64,000 nt of DNA. Origin: Biomphalaria glabrata (taxonomy: Eukaryota; Mollusca; Gastropoda; Planorbidae). The stretch spans positions 10,268,011-10,332,010 of the forward strand of contig NC_074725.1 of assembly GCF_947242115.1 (NCBI RefSeq), read 5' to 3'. Positions 24,490-35,699 of this stretch are shown here, piece by piece. Numbering within the stretch: position 1 is the first letter of the stretch; every line of letters begins with the position of its first letter. The position numbers were made by a program, and so were the translations under genes. The notes under the pieces are model-generated. The model was not told where the DNA came from, searched no databases, and saw only the letters and a program-made list of their open reading frames with translations.

Positions 24490-27400
24490 CTGAAAAACAA
24501 AGAAACAAGTATATCGAGCTTTAATGCAATGATTCTCAAACTTTTCTTGAAGTACTCTTTTAGCAAACTCTGTATCTTTTTTTTCCGCCGTCAAGATTAT
24601 GTTCCACTATACATACTTAAATCTATCGCCCCCCCCTCCATCCTGGATCCCCAATCTCTATACCTTTTCTTACTAGCAGTGTTGGTTGATTTGGAGGGGA
24701 TGGAGCGGTTAAATACCGCCATCTCTTACTTCTATATTTACTAAGAAAACAAATTTAGAGGAAAAGAAGAAGGGCGAACTTAAGAGGGTGTAGCGATGTC
24801 ATTAAAAAACGGATATATAGTTAAGATTAGTAACGAATATCTATATACAAGCTATGTAATTTCTCTGGAAATATACGACCGTCCGCCCTTTTTTTTGGGG
24901 GACGCGGGGTGGTCTAAAGGTGGGGACGATCGCACTTGGTTTCCCTCCCTCTGGATTAGATAGTGTCAGAACCACTGTCCAAATAAGACGTACCTGTCAG
25001 AAACAACTACATTCAAGCTACCTGTCAGAAATACTGTCAGCAAGTAGACCTACCTGTCAGAAATACTGTCAACAAGTAGACATACCTGTCAGAAATACTG
25101 TCTGCAAGTAGACCTACCTGTCAGAAATACTGTCAGCAAGTAGACCTACCTGTCAGAAATACTGTCAGCAAGTAGACCTACCTGTCAGAAATACTGTCAG
25201 CAACTAGACCTACCTGTCAGAAATACTGTCAGCAAGTAGACCTACCTGTCAGAAATACTGTCAGCAACTAGACCTACCTGTCAGAAATACTGTCAACAAG
25301 TAGACCTACCTGTCAGAAATACTGTCAACAAGTAGACCTACCTGTCAGAAATACTGTCAGCAAGTAGACCTACCTGTCAGAAATACTGTCAACAAGTAGA
25401 CCTACCTGTCAGAAATACTGTCAGCAAGTAGACCTACCTGTCAGAAATACTGTCAGCAAGTAGACCTACCTGTCAGAAATACTGTCAGCAACTAGACCTA
25501 CCTGTCAGAAATACTGTCAGCAACTAGACCTACCTGTCAGAAATACTGTCAACAAATAGACCTACCTGTCAGAAATACTGTCAACAAGTAGACCTACCTG
25601 TCAGAAATACTGTCAACAAGTAGACCTACCTGTCAGAAATACTGTCAACAAGTAGACCTACCTGTCAAATACTGTCAGCAACTAGACCTACCTGTCAGAA
25701 ATACTGTCAGCAAGTAGACCTACCTGTCAGAAATACTGTCAGCAAGTAGACCTACCTGTCAGAAATACTGCCTACAAGTAGACCTACCTGTCAGAAATAC
25801 TGCCTACAAGTAGACCTACCTGTCAGAAATACTGTCAGCAAGTAGACCTACCTGTCAGAAATACTGTCAGCAAGTAGACCTACCTGTCAGAAATACTGTC
25901 AGCAACTAGACCTACCTGTCAGAAATACTGTCAACAAGTAGACCTACCTGTCAGAAATACTGTCAACAAGTAGACCTACCTGTCAGAAATACTGTCAACA
26001 AGTAGACCTACCTGTCAGAAATACTGTCAGCAAGTAGACCTACCTGTCAAATACTGTCAGCAACTAGACCTACCTGTCAGAAATACTGTCAGCAAGTAGA
26101 CCTACCTGTCAGAAATACTGTCAGCAAGTAGACCTACCTGTCAGAAATACTGCCTACAAGTAGACCTACCTGTCAGAAATACTGCCTACAAGTAGACCTA
26201 CCTGTCAGAAATACTGTCAGCAAGTAGACCTACCTGTCAGAAATACTGCCTACAAGTAGACCTACCTGTCAGAAATACTGTCAGCAAGTAGACCTACCTG
26301 TCAGAAATACTGTCAGCAAGTAGACCTACCTGTCAGAAATACTGCCTACAAGTAGACCTACCTGTCAGAAATACTGTCAGCAAGTAGACCTACCTGTCAG
26401 AAATACTGCCTACAAGTAGACCTACCTGTCAGAAATACTGTCAGCAAGTAGACCTACCATTCAGAAACACTGTCAACTACTAGACCTACCTGTCAGAAAG
26501 ACAACAAACTCCACGCTCAACAAGGCCCACGTAATGGCGAACGTTCTTTTCTCCCTGATCTCATAGTCGTAGTCGCTGTACATCCACTTCATTGACACAA
26601 ACCACAGGTCCCTCAGAGAACCCAAGAATCCGCCCACGATTAGGTAGATGGGTACGGCAGGCTCGTCACGGCATTCTTTTAAGAAAAAGCAACCCACCAA
26701 CAGCTGGAACACAGAATCAAAAACACACACCAATAGAAACAGATGACCTTTACGTCAACTGCCCTAGGTCGGAAAGGGAAACTTAATTTTACAAAAGAAC
26801 AAACTGATCTATAGCATAGTCTGTTTCAACTTTCTTTTTTTGGTGTCCCAAACTAAATGGCTACAATAATCAGTGGTGCTCAACCTATTTAGGCCTTAGG
26901 GGCCAGATAAATCTCCGATATAGATGCCACCCACGGTCAAAGGATCATAACAGGGATTTAACTCAAATTTTTTCGGACATCTTGAAGACGACATGACTGT
27001 GCATCAATGAAAAACTTAAAATCTCGTGAATATTGTGAAGAAATTGTAATTCCCACTTGTTAGTAATTTGTGTGTTTGTGTAAACTGTACAAAGTAATCA
27101 TATGAGTGCGTTCTCTTGTGCCGATTCATTAATCACTATCTCTCGTTAATGGTAGCTATTAAAATATAAACTTTAAAAAGATTGTCTGAAAAAAGTATTT
27201 AAAAAAAAAGGGAAAAGGAAATAATTTAATGATGTTATGTCTGTACAATTTATTCTATTGTAGAATTTGGAATACACCTCATGCAGTAGTGGCGTAGCAA
27301 GGTATCAGAAGGCTTAATTTCAGTGAGGGATTCAGGAGACCGCTTGGCTTGGCGTCTTTTGGAGCCCCATCACATTGGATGATGGCGTAATATTTAATGT

Positions 27401-30400
27401 ACAAACAAATTTCGAACAATCGTTTTTGGGGGCCCCTCAAGTGGAGGATTTTCAAATTTGGACAGTACATAAACATTAAGACAATTTATTGTATGTATTC
27501 AGCGCCCGTAAGAGTTCTCAAATGTACTAAATAATTATCTTTCAATAGCTCAAGTGGGACCGTTTCGCGCCATGGTTGCTGCGCTAGTGAGCACCATTAG
27601 TACCGGGTAGCTTTAGGCTTTATATATGTTTTCATTACTAATGAAAGGGAGAGAAGCAAAGAAAAAGAGTCTAGTAGTAGATTGCGTACCTTTGAATGAG
27701 TTTAAGTTGAGTTGAGTTTTGAGTTTAGGCACATCGGCACATAAATTATGTCTTGCAGCGTGACAATGATAATATTTTTTATGGATGTAATATCTTGCGA
27801 AGATGATCCATGGTAAACTTCTAAATCTAAATGATCCATGGTAAACTTCTAAATCTATATGATCCATGGTAAACTTTCTAAATCTAAATGATCCATGGTA
27901 AACTTTCTAAATCTAAATGATCCATGGTAAACTTTCTAAATCTAAATGATCCATGGTAAACTTTCTAAATCTAAATGATCCATGGTAAACTTTCTAAATC
28001 TAAATGATCCATGGTAAACTTCTAAATCTAAATGATCCATGGTAAACTTTCTAAATCTAAATGATCCATGGTAAACTTCTAAATCTAAATGATCCATGGT
28101 AAACTTCTAAATCTAAATGATCCATGGTAAACTTCTAAATCTAAATGATCCATGGTAAACTTCTAAATCTAAATGATCCATGATAAACTTCTAAATCTAA
28201 ATGATCCATGGTAAACTTCTAAATCTAAATGATCCATGGTAAACTTCTAAATCTAAATGATCCATGGTAAACTTTCTAAATCTAAATAATCCATGGTAAA
28301 CTTCTAAATCTATATGATCCATGGTAAACTTCTAAATCTAAATAATCCATGGTAAACTTTCTAAATCTAAATGATCCATGGTAAACTTCTAAATCTAAAT
28401 GATCCATGGTAAACTTCTAAATCTAAATGATCCATGGTAAACTTTCTAAATCTAAATGATCCATGGTAAACTTTCTAAATCTAAATGATCCATGGTAAAC
28501 TTTCTAAATCTAAATGATCCATGGTAAACTTTCTAAATCTAAATGATCCATGGTAAACTTTCTAAATCTAAATGATCCATGGTAAACTTCTAAATCTAAA
28601 TGATCCATGGTAAACTTCTAAATCTATATGATCCATGGTAAACTTTCTAAATCTAAATGATCCATGGTAAACTTTCTAAATCTAAATGATCCATGGTAAA
28701 CTTTCTAAATCTAAATGATCCATGGTAAACTTTCTAAATCTAAATGATCCATGGTAAACTTTCTAAATCTAAATGATCCATGGTAAACTTCTAAATCTAA
28801 ATGATCCATGGTAAACTTTCTAAATCTAAATGATCCATGGTAAACTTCTAAATCTAAATGATCCATGGTAAACTTCTAAATCTAAATGATCCATGGTAAA
28901 CTTCTAAATCTAAATGATCCATGGTAAACTTCTAAATCTAAATGATCCATGATAAACTTCTAAATCTAAATGATCCATGGTAAACTTCTAAATCTAAATG
29001 ATCCATGGTAAACTTCTAAATCTAAATGATCCATGGTAAACTTTCTAAATCTAAATAATCCATGGTAAACTTCTAAATCTATATGATCCATGGTAAACTT
29101 CTAAATCTAAATAATCCATGGTAAACTTTCTAAATCTAAATGATCCATGGTAAACTTCTAAATCTAAATGATCCATGGTAAACTTCTAAATCTAAATGAT
29201 CCATGGTAAACTTTCTAAATCTAAATGATCCATGGTAAACTTTCTAAATCTAAATGATCCATGGTAAACTTTCTAAATCTAAATGATCCATGGTAAACTT
29301 TCTAAATCTAAATGATCCATGGTAAACTTTCTAAATCTAAATGATCCATGGTAAACTTCTAAATCTAAATGATCCATGGTAAACTTTCTAAATCTAAATG
29401 ATCCATGGTAAACTTCTAAATCTAAATGATCCATGGTAAATTTCTAAATCTAAATGATCCATGGTAAACTTCTAAATCTAAATGATCCATGGTAAACTTC
29501 TAAATCTAAATGATCCATGATAAACTTCTAAATCTAAATGATCCATGGTAAACTTCTAAATCTAAATGATCCATGGTAAACTTCTAAATCTAAATGATCC
29601 ATGGTAAACTTTCTAAATCTAAATAATCCATGGTAAACTTCTAAATCTATATGATCCATGGGCGTAGCCAGGGGGGGGTTCTTGGGGTTCAAACCCCCCC
29701 CGAAATGAAATCCCCCCCCCGGGGGGGGGGGGGGTGGAACGGAATTAAGTGACTGATTTTTGCTTTCATTTTGTTTATTTTAGGTGAGATTTTAATACTA
29801 AATCATCACTTACCACAGCACAGCCGAGGGGGTTTTGAGTTATAAACCCTCTACCAGGGGGTTTTGAGTTTAAAACCCAGTACCAGGGGGTTTTGAAATA
29901 AAAAAAAACCCTATCAGGGGGTTTTGAGATACAAATCCATCTACTAGGGGGTTTTGAGTTTCAAACCCCCTACTAGGGGCTTTGAGTTTAAAACCCCCTA
30001 CAGGGGGTTTTGAGTTTTAAACCCCCTACAGGGGGTTTTGAGTTTTAAACCCCCTACCGGAGGTTTTTGCAGTTAAATCCCCCTCTTCTATAAAACAAAA
30101 CCAAAAAAAATGCAAACAACAATCCCCAAATTCCAACTGCACAGTTAAGGAAGATTTTGATTTTTAAACCCCCTCCAAAATTTACGATAAACCCCCTCTT
30201 CAATGTAAAAAAAAACAAATTACACATTCAAATTCTATGAGCGTAGCCAAAGGGGTTTTGAGTTTAACCCCCCCCCCCTTCCAGTTGGGGTTTGAAGCGA
30301 AAAAATACCTCTTCAATATAAAAAAAAAAGCAAATTACACACTATAAAATCTATGAGCATAGCCAAAGGGGTTTTGAGTTGATGGCTTTTTCTTTAAAGT

Positions 30401-32179
30401 TTAAAACCCCTCCAGATGGTTTTGAGTTTAAAATTCCCCTACAGAGCGTTTAGAGTTGAAAACCTCTCTCTTCAATATTATTTTAAAGAAAACTATAGTC
30501 ACCGAATTCTATGATCGCATCTAAATGGGGTTTTGAATAAAAAAAAAACAAAAAAAACTCCAGAGATTTTTAAATTTAAAACCCCTCAACAGATGATTTG
30601 ACCAAAAAACTTTCCTTTTCGATATAAAATTTAAAGCGAAATACAGCAGGCATGTAATTCAAGGAGCGTAGTCAAGAAAGGTTACACATTTCTACCAGTG
30701 GCTTGGGCCCCATTAATAGGCCTAAAGTGTGAGTAGTCTTCTGCCGAAATTGAAAAACATTAAATGTGGCTCAACAAAGATGGCTAAGATAGATTTTAGG
30801 AGTCAGTCATAGAGATCGGTTCTAAATCAAAGAAATCATATGCCGAACTGTGAGTCGAATTCTTAGTAAGGTTGTGACAGAGCGTCGCATGAGGTTTTGC
30901 GGGACATGTTCTCCGACAAAATGAATTACGCAAAATAAGAGTTGCGGAAACAGCTTGCCGGAAAATGCGCCGAATGGCGCGATAGGGTCTAAGTCAGTAA
31001 GAATAGATCATTAGGTTTTTGAAATAAAACTTTGTAATAGCAAGATAATGCACTGTAGATACCTCAGAATATGCATTTTGTAGGCTTTCAATACCAGAAA
31101 TAGTGCTCGGCGGCGGGGCTTCGCCCCGCGCTGGGGGAGCTCTGCGAGCTCCCCCAGACCCCCTTGCTGGTAAGGGCGGGGAGTCTACAATAAACAATAA
31201 ACGTCTTCCGAAAGGGTCAGAATGTAATAAAGATTTATTATGTACACACACACACATATATACTTTTTTTTCGCGGGGGGGGGGGGGGCGGGGGGAAATC
31301 TCCCCCCCCCCCCCCAAAACCCTCCCCGAAAAAAAATCCTGGCTACGCCCATGATATGATCCATGGTAAACTTCAAAATCTAAATAATCCATGGTAAACT
31401 TTCTAAATCTAAATGATCCATGGTAAACTTCTAAATCTAAATGATCCATGGTAAACTTCTAAATCTAAATGATCCATGGTAAACTTTCTAAATCTAAATG
31501 ATCCATGGTAAACTTTCTAAATCTAAATGATCCATGGTAAACTTTCTAAATCTAAATGATCCATGGTAAACTTTCTAAATCTAAATGATCCATGGTAAAC
31601 TTTCTAAATCTAAATGATCCATGGTAAACTTTCTAAATCTAAATGATCCATGGTAAACTTCTAAATCTAAATGATCCATGGTAAACTTTCTAAATCTAAA
31701 TGATCCATGGTAAACTTCTAAATCTAAATGATCCATGGTAAACTTCTAAATCTAAATGATCCATGGTAAACTTCTAAATCTAAATGATCCATGATAAACT
31801 TCTAAATCTAAATGATCCATGGTAAACTTCTAAATCTAAATGATCCATGGTAAACTTCTAAATCTAAATGATCCATGGTAAACTTTCTAAATCTAAATAA
31901 TCCATGGTAAACTTCTAAATCTATATGATCCATGGTAAACTTCTAAATCTAAATAATCCATGGTAAACTTTCTAAATCTAAATGATCCATGGTAAACTTC
32001 TAAATCTAAATGATCCATGGTAAACTTCTAAATCTAAATGATCCATGGTAAACTTCTAAATCTAAATGAAATCCAAGTCTGGCATGGTGGAATTAAAGGG
32101 AAAGGGGGGGGGGGGCGATTGATGACACGGTCAAAACAATATAAATGGTTAACAAAATGTACAATATACTTCAAGATAG

Positions 32180-32221
<42 letters not shown>

Positions 32222-33124
32222 CAGTAACATACTAGAATGACATACTTCAATGACAAACTAGAGTGACATACTTCAGTGACATGTAACAGTAGAGAGAGTA
32301 TTGCGAGCTTTTTTTGTTTAAAGATTAAGATGTTCCTTCATCAATAATGATTAGTAAAATAGTATTATAAGAAGTATAATACGATGCACACTTATGTATA
32401 TAGTACTTTAAATACAAAAATAAGCGTGGATCAGGCAATAAATTCAATTCAGTTCCTAATTTTGGTTTTCATTGGTTCAGTGTCTTGAATGAATACATTT
32501 CTTTTGCATGGAATTTTTTGTATTTGGAGAAACTGCCTCTTTAGTTTGGTTGTAAAAAAATTTGTTTAAACTAATGAAAGTTTAAGCTTACAATGAACTG
32601 AGTCTTCTTTTCAGAACTGCATCACATTTAAGTAGAAAAAAAAATTTCCCAAATTATGAAGTAATAATTGAATGAGGCATCTCACTGAATTGGACATATC
32701 ATTGAGTGTAGCACTAACTGTGGCATCTCGTTGACTTAGCGTTAAATGAGTCACCAGTACCAATCAAGAAAATACTCCATTTGCTTACACACCAGCCATT
32801 TTTGTGGCCTATTCTCCCCACCTTCAACTAATGTTATTCCCCTCACAAGTTCTCAAGTATTACCTTGGTCAGCGGGAGGATGGCGCCAACTAGTGCACAT
32901 GTTACAAAGCAGGAATCAGAGATGATTAAGGTGAACAGCTTCCTCACAAAGCTAACTGGCCCGCTAGACTGGCGCCTCGCGTCGCTGATCATCATCACCA
33001 GGGACTTCCTCCTGAGAGACTGAGATGGATCTCGGCCGGCCGACGCTTCCTTCAGGCTTTTATTGAGAGACTCCACGTCATGGACAGCTGCGTTGTTACT
33101 GACGTTCATAGAAGATTCAAACAT
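24227..33124 (-). CDS. Gene A: TMEM272-like four-pass membrane protein, 245 aa
   Basis: Three coding exons: 33124-32864, 26703-26490 and 24489-24227. Lengths 261+214+263 give 246 codons including the stop. Intron 1 is phase 0 (CTGACCAAG|GTAATA ... TTCCAG|CTG) and intron 2 phase 1 (CTGACAG|GTAGGT ... TTTTTCAG|GATGTG). Predicted membrane segments are about residues 64-95, 104-122, 139-159 and 186-213. The family landmark ECRDEPAVPIYLIVGG begins segment 2, and NICSPSLYKIAYW lies early in exon 3. The first 60 residues are polar and probably cytosolic. Molecular function of TMEM272-like proteins is not established. It is the most downstream of three tandem paralogues. Both introns are enlarged by minisatellites. 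Family assignment rests on recognising the C-x3-P ... YLIVGG pattern, not on a search. Confidence 0.8.
24985..26490 (-). repeat. 32-bp minisatellite carrying copies of the exon 2 splice donor
   Basis: About 46 head-to-tail units fill most of the 2.0-kb intron 2 of gene A. Read on the coding (minus) strand, each has TTTCTGACAG|GTAGGTCTA followed by a spacer CTTGCTGACAGTA or a variant. The first unit is the real exon 2 / intron 2 junction; the second reads TTTCTGAATGGTAGG. Variants (CAACTAG, CCTACAAG and a deletion giving CCTGTCAAATAC on the plus strand) form a higher-order pattern: a block of about 12 units starting near 25661 recurs about 382 bp away near 26043. Confidence 0.97.
26490..26703 (-). 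CDS. Gene A exon 2
   Basis: Encodes residues 88-158, LLVGCFFLKECRDEP then PIYLIVGGFLGSL, with membrane segments 2 and 3. The 3' boundary TTTCTGACAG|GTAGGTCTA is also the first unit of the 32-bp minisatellite that fills intron 2. Confidence 0.85.
26722..26795 (+). repeat. SINE family 1, 3' end fragment
   Basis: GAAACAGATGACCTTTACGT then CGGAAAGGGAAACTT matches the SINE 3' end only. It lies in gene A intron 1, just upstream (in transcript sense) of exon 2. Confidence 0.75.
27700..27765 (-). repeat. Dispersed repeat scrap (family 5)
   Basis: TTGAGTTTTGAGTTTAGGCA then CATCGGCACA is shared with 36285-36345. The translated minus strand (CADVPKL) looks coding only because the repeat is conserved. 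Between 26800 and 27700 nothing firm is seen. Confidence 0.45.
27800..29648. repeat. 27/28-bp minisatellite, left block
   Basis: Units are GATCCATGGTAAAC followed by TT(T)CTAAATCTAAAT, 27 or 28 bp depending on one T. Rare variants (ATGATAAAC, AATAATCC, CTATATG) recur in register over several hundred bases, showing that large blocks were duplicated. It lies in intron 1 of gene A and continues at 31362 after the inserted element. Confidence 0.97.
29657..31353. mobile_element. TIR element CATGGGCGTAGCCAGG with exact 8-bp target duplication
   Basis: Left end CATGGGCGTAGCCAGG; right end, reverse complemented, CATGGGCGTAGCCAGGAT. The flanks 29649-29656 and 31354-31361 are identical (ATATGATC), and removing the element restores a normal minisatellite unit. 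No transposase is visible. Inside are C/G homopolymers near both ends, an array of palindromic GGGGGTTTTGAGTTTTAAAC units (29820-30080), degenerate AGCGTAGCCAAAGGGGTTTT repeats (30235-30640), and two perfect GC hairpins at 31110-31155. An 8-bp duplication fits hAT-like elements; this is a non-autonomous copy. Confidence 0.9.
31362..32068. repeat. 27/28-bp minisatellite, right block
   Basis: The same units as 27800-29648, continuing in phase after the inserted element. It ends at AAATGAAATCC and is followed by a G run (32103-32116). Confidence 0.97.
32184..32218. repeat. (GA)n microsatellite
   Basis: Pure GA run in gene A intron 1. It is followed by imprecise repeats of ACATACT(A/T)GAGTGACA up to about 32290. 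Confidence 0.95.
32864..33124 (-). CDS. Gene A exon 1
   Basis: Encodes residues 1-87, ending ...ALVGAILPLTK in the first membrane segment. The ATG at 33124 follows a likely 3' splice site (TTTTTTCCAG|ACATG at 33161), so 33161-33125 would be 5' UTR of this exon and at least one non-coding exon should lie upstream. An ATG inside that leader is followed at once by a stop. Confidence 0.8.
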
Positions 33125-33394
33125 TCTCCACCTTCAACCTTTACTCAATTGATGAACATGTCTGGAAAAAAGAAAATCACATACATTGTACAATTCTATC
33201 TACAATTGAAAACCAGCGCAATCAGCGACAGAGTAACATAAACAGATCTTAAGATGACTTTAGATTTGTCTGCGTTGGTGAAGACAAAAAATGGAGGTCA
33301 CAGCGTTCTCCTCAATAAACTCTAAAGATGTATAGTTTTTAGAATGTTGTTGATCTAATATGACGATGTGTTTAACCAATACATTTCATTGCAC

Positions 33395-33485
33395 CCAAGT
33401 GCAACAAGATTACAAAGAAAGTTTGTGTTATCACACAAACTTAGAGGCGGCCTCCATGGGTCTACCCATGAGACATTTGTTTGAT
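33395..33485 (+). repeat. Dispersed repeat with 9-bp stem-loop (copy 2)
   Basis: Hairpin AGTTTGTGT / ACACAAACT at 33420-33441, loop TATC. The flanks CAAGATTACAAAGAA and GGCGGCCTCCATGGGTC resemble copies at 5392 and 53405. Confidence 0.6.
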
Positions 33486-33544
33486 AAATAATGCTGGTTA
33501 AAAGAAAACACGGGTTTCAAACTACATATAAAAATAAAGTCGAT

Positions 33545-34065
33545 AAATGTATTTTGTTCTGTATTTTACCTTTACCTATCCCTTAGTCTACTAGACCGTA
33601 GGGGCACCATGCAAGATTCGTCGACCTTCTTTCCTCATTCTTCTCTGTATTTCGCCTTAATTAGAACCTCTTTCAATGGCAGGCCCATCCATTCTTTTAT
33701 CTTGTCCTCCCATCACTTTCTCTGTCTGCCTGTTCTTCTTTTACTGGTACTGTTCCCTGAAGGAAGGTCTTTGCGAGCCCCGAAGATCTTGTAATATGGC
33801 CATAGATTTTAAGCTTGCGTTTCTTTACAATAGTTAGCAGGTCATCATGTAGTAAACCTGTCTCTAATCTCTTGGTTTGTGATGCGGTCTTTGAATGTGA
33901 TACCTAGGATGCTTCTGTAGCATTTCAATTCCATTGCTAGGATCCTCCTCTATAGCTCTGCAGTCAGCGTCCAAGACTCACGAGCATATAAAAATGTGGC
34001 CATGACCAGGGAGCGCATCAATCTGATTTAGATGCTAAGCCTTTGTCTTTCCATATTATTTTAAG
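33545..34065 (-). mobile_element. LINE C-terminal fragment
   Basis: Minus-strand reading gives LINE-type text: RSLVMATFLYARESWTL, then LKCYRSILGI and, after damage, the GRQ.KR WED.I end. The same segment recurs at 34930-35165 and partly at 35700-35815. Confidence 0.8.
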
Positions 34066-34084
34066 TTTCATTCAGAATACAGAA

Positions 34085-34275
34085 CATTTCGCTTTCCACT
34101 TCATGGAAACACCATACTTAAAACAAAGAGACGTTGACGATGGGTAGGCCACACCTTTCGCAAGCCTGCATCCAGCATCACAAGACAAACCCTCACTTGG
34201 AACCCCCAATGAAAGAGGAATAGGCCCAGAAATACATGGCGCCAAGATTTGGAAGCAGATAATCTAGATCTAGTT
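34085..34275 (+). mobile_element. LINE C-terminal fragment
   Basis: Plus-strand reading gives RWVGHTFRKPASSITRQT then LTWNPQ and KRNRP.NTWRQDLEAD, the tail also found at 41650-42080. It lies head to head with the previous fragment. Confidence 0.75.
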
Positions 34276-34929
34276 TCCATCAATAGGAAAAGAAATTGAT
34301 AAGGAATCAAGGACAAAGCCTTATTATTTCTATGCTTGGTTTCACTATCTTCCTATCATTCACATAGTTCCTATAAAGACTATTTCTTACATATGTTGGT
34401 GTTGGTTGAACTTACCTTTCATATTGAGCAGATGAAATAAATGGAGTAAATATAAGGTAATAAAATCAACATTCAGTCACCATTAAGAGATTCCAATCAT
34501 GCAACTTCCAGAGCAGTTCCTTCTCCGGTTTTACTTTGTTCGGGATTTCCCTAAAGTTATGCGAGAATTTGATTTCCTTATTGGAGAATTTCATAAATGG
34601 CAGGTAATTATAAAAAGCTAGCTAGTTGGTGTATCCGGTTTACAGAAAATAGAAAGTGTTGATTACCTATGTGACACAGACCTATAAATATATATATATA
34701 TATATGCTGTGCTATGTAATTTAAAAGGTATAAGATTATTATGGAGTGTGTGGGCGTATTTCTATGGTGACGGTGGAAAGAGGCTAAGGACTGGTTCTGA
34801 ATGATGCAAGATAGGTGGCGTTGTCGTCATTGGTCTTACTTACGACTTCAGAACGTGAGATGGAGAGGTTTCGTTATTGTACTGTTGGATTTTCTTTAAA
34901 ATTTATTACTTAAGTCTAGGACATTTATT

Positions 34930-35165
34930 GTATCTATTACCTTACCTTTACCTATCTTTTTGTCTGTTGGACCGTTGGGGCACCATGCAAGATTATTCGA
35001 CCGTCTTTCTCGATTCCTCTCTGTCTTTTGCCTTAGAATCTCTTTCAAAGGCAGGCCCGCTCATTCTCTTATGTTGTCCTCCCATCGCCTTCTATGTCTG
35101 TCTTTTCTTCTTTTTCCTGGTACTGTTCCCTGAAGGAAGGTCTTTGCGAGCCCCGAAGATTTTTA
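34930..35165 (-). mobile_element. LINE C-terminal fragment
   Basis: A second copy of the 33545-33790 segment (shared GGTCTTTGCGAGCCCCGAAG and TACTGTTCCCTGAAGGAA). It is followed by a TA-rich microsatellite near 35195-35225. Confidence 0.75.
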
Positions 35166-35254
35166 GCTTCAGTAACCCTGTCTCTAATCTATATACATGT
35201 ATATATATCTATATCTATATTATAATAACAGTTATATTAAGTTATATTGCGCAA

Positions 35255-35440
35255 CTTTCATGCTTATAGCATTGCTCATAGCGCTATTGTCCAATCTCAT
35301 TTGTGGACCAGTGGGGAAGGGGCGTATCTGGAAGAGTTTTTTTCCGTGCTGCCTTTAGGCACTCATTAAACAACTCTGTTAGAGTCGAATGTCGAACCTC
35401 GAGTCCAAGCGTACTTAGCCTTTCGACCACACATCCCACT
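35255..35440. repeat. Family 4 repeat plus tRNA-like scrap
   Basis: TTTCATGCTTATAGCATTGC ... GTGGACCAGTGGGGAAGG ... GTATCTGGAAGAG is followed by a minus-oriented tRNA-like tail (GTCGAACCTCGAGTCCAAGC). Confidence 0.5.
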
Positions 35441-35699
35441 TTTTAGAACTATAAAATGAAATTTCTTAACTATAACGCTTGTAGCAAAAACTATTTTTAT
35501 TATTTGTTGGAAACATCCCCTTTCAATATTGCATCCTTGATATTGCTTAGAAGCAAACATTTTTTTCATGAAAATCCCAAAGTTCACATGACCATCTACT
35601 TGAAATGCAAAATCCTCATCATAATCCTTATCGTCTATCTCTTGACTTTCCTCGCCAGAAGGACTGTGACATACTACCGTAACAAAACGTGCAACATTT

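Noticed and set aside
24520-24780. hAT-type end CAATGATTCTCAAACTTTTC just upstream (transcript sense) of gene A exon 3
   Set aside because: No matching second end was found in the window, so it is not called as an element.
24985-26490. CRISPR-like array with regular 32-bp repeats
   Set aside because: There are no unique spacers; the whole unit repeats head to tail in a eukaryotic intron.
26867-27060. hAT-type end CAGTGGTGCTCAACCT
   Set aside because: Only one end could be seen; no partner terminus or duplication nearby.
27287-27600. TIR element bounded by AGTGGCGTAGCAAGG and a related inverse near 27570
   Set aside because: The two ends match at only about 10 of 15 positions and no target duplication was found.
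27800-32068. Second CRISPR-like or repetitive-protein array
   Set aside because: Units are contiguous, without spacers; the minus-strand frames (MDHLDLEVYHGS-type) exist only because of the repeat and shift with the 27/28-bp alternation.
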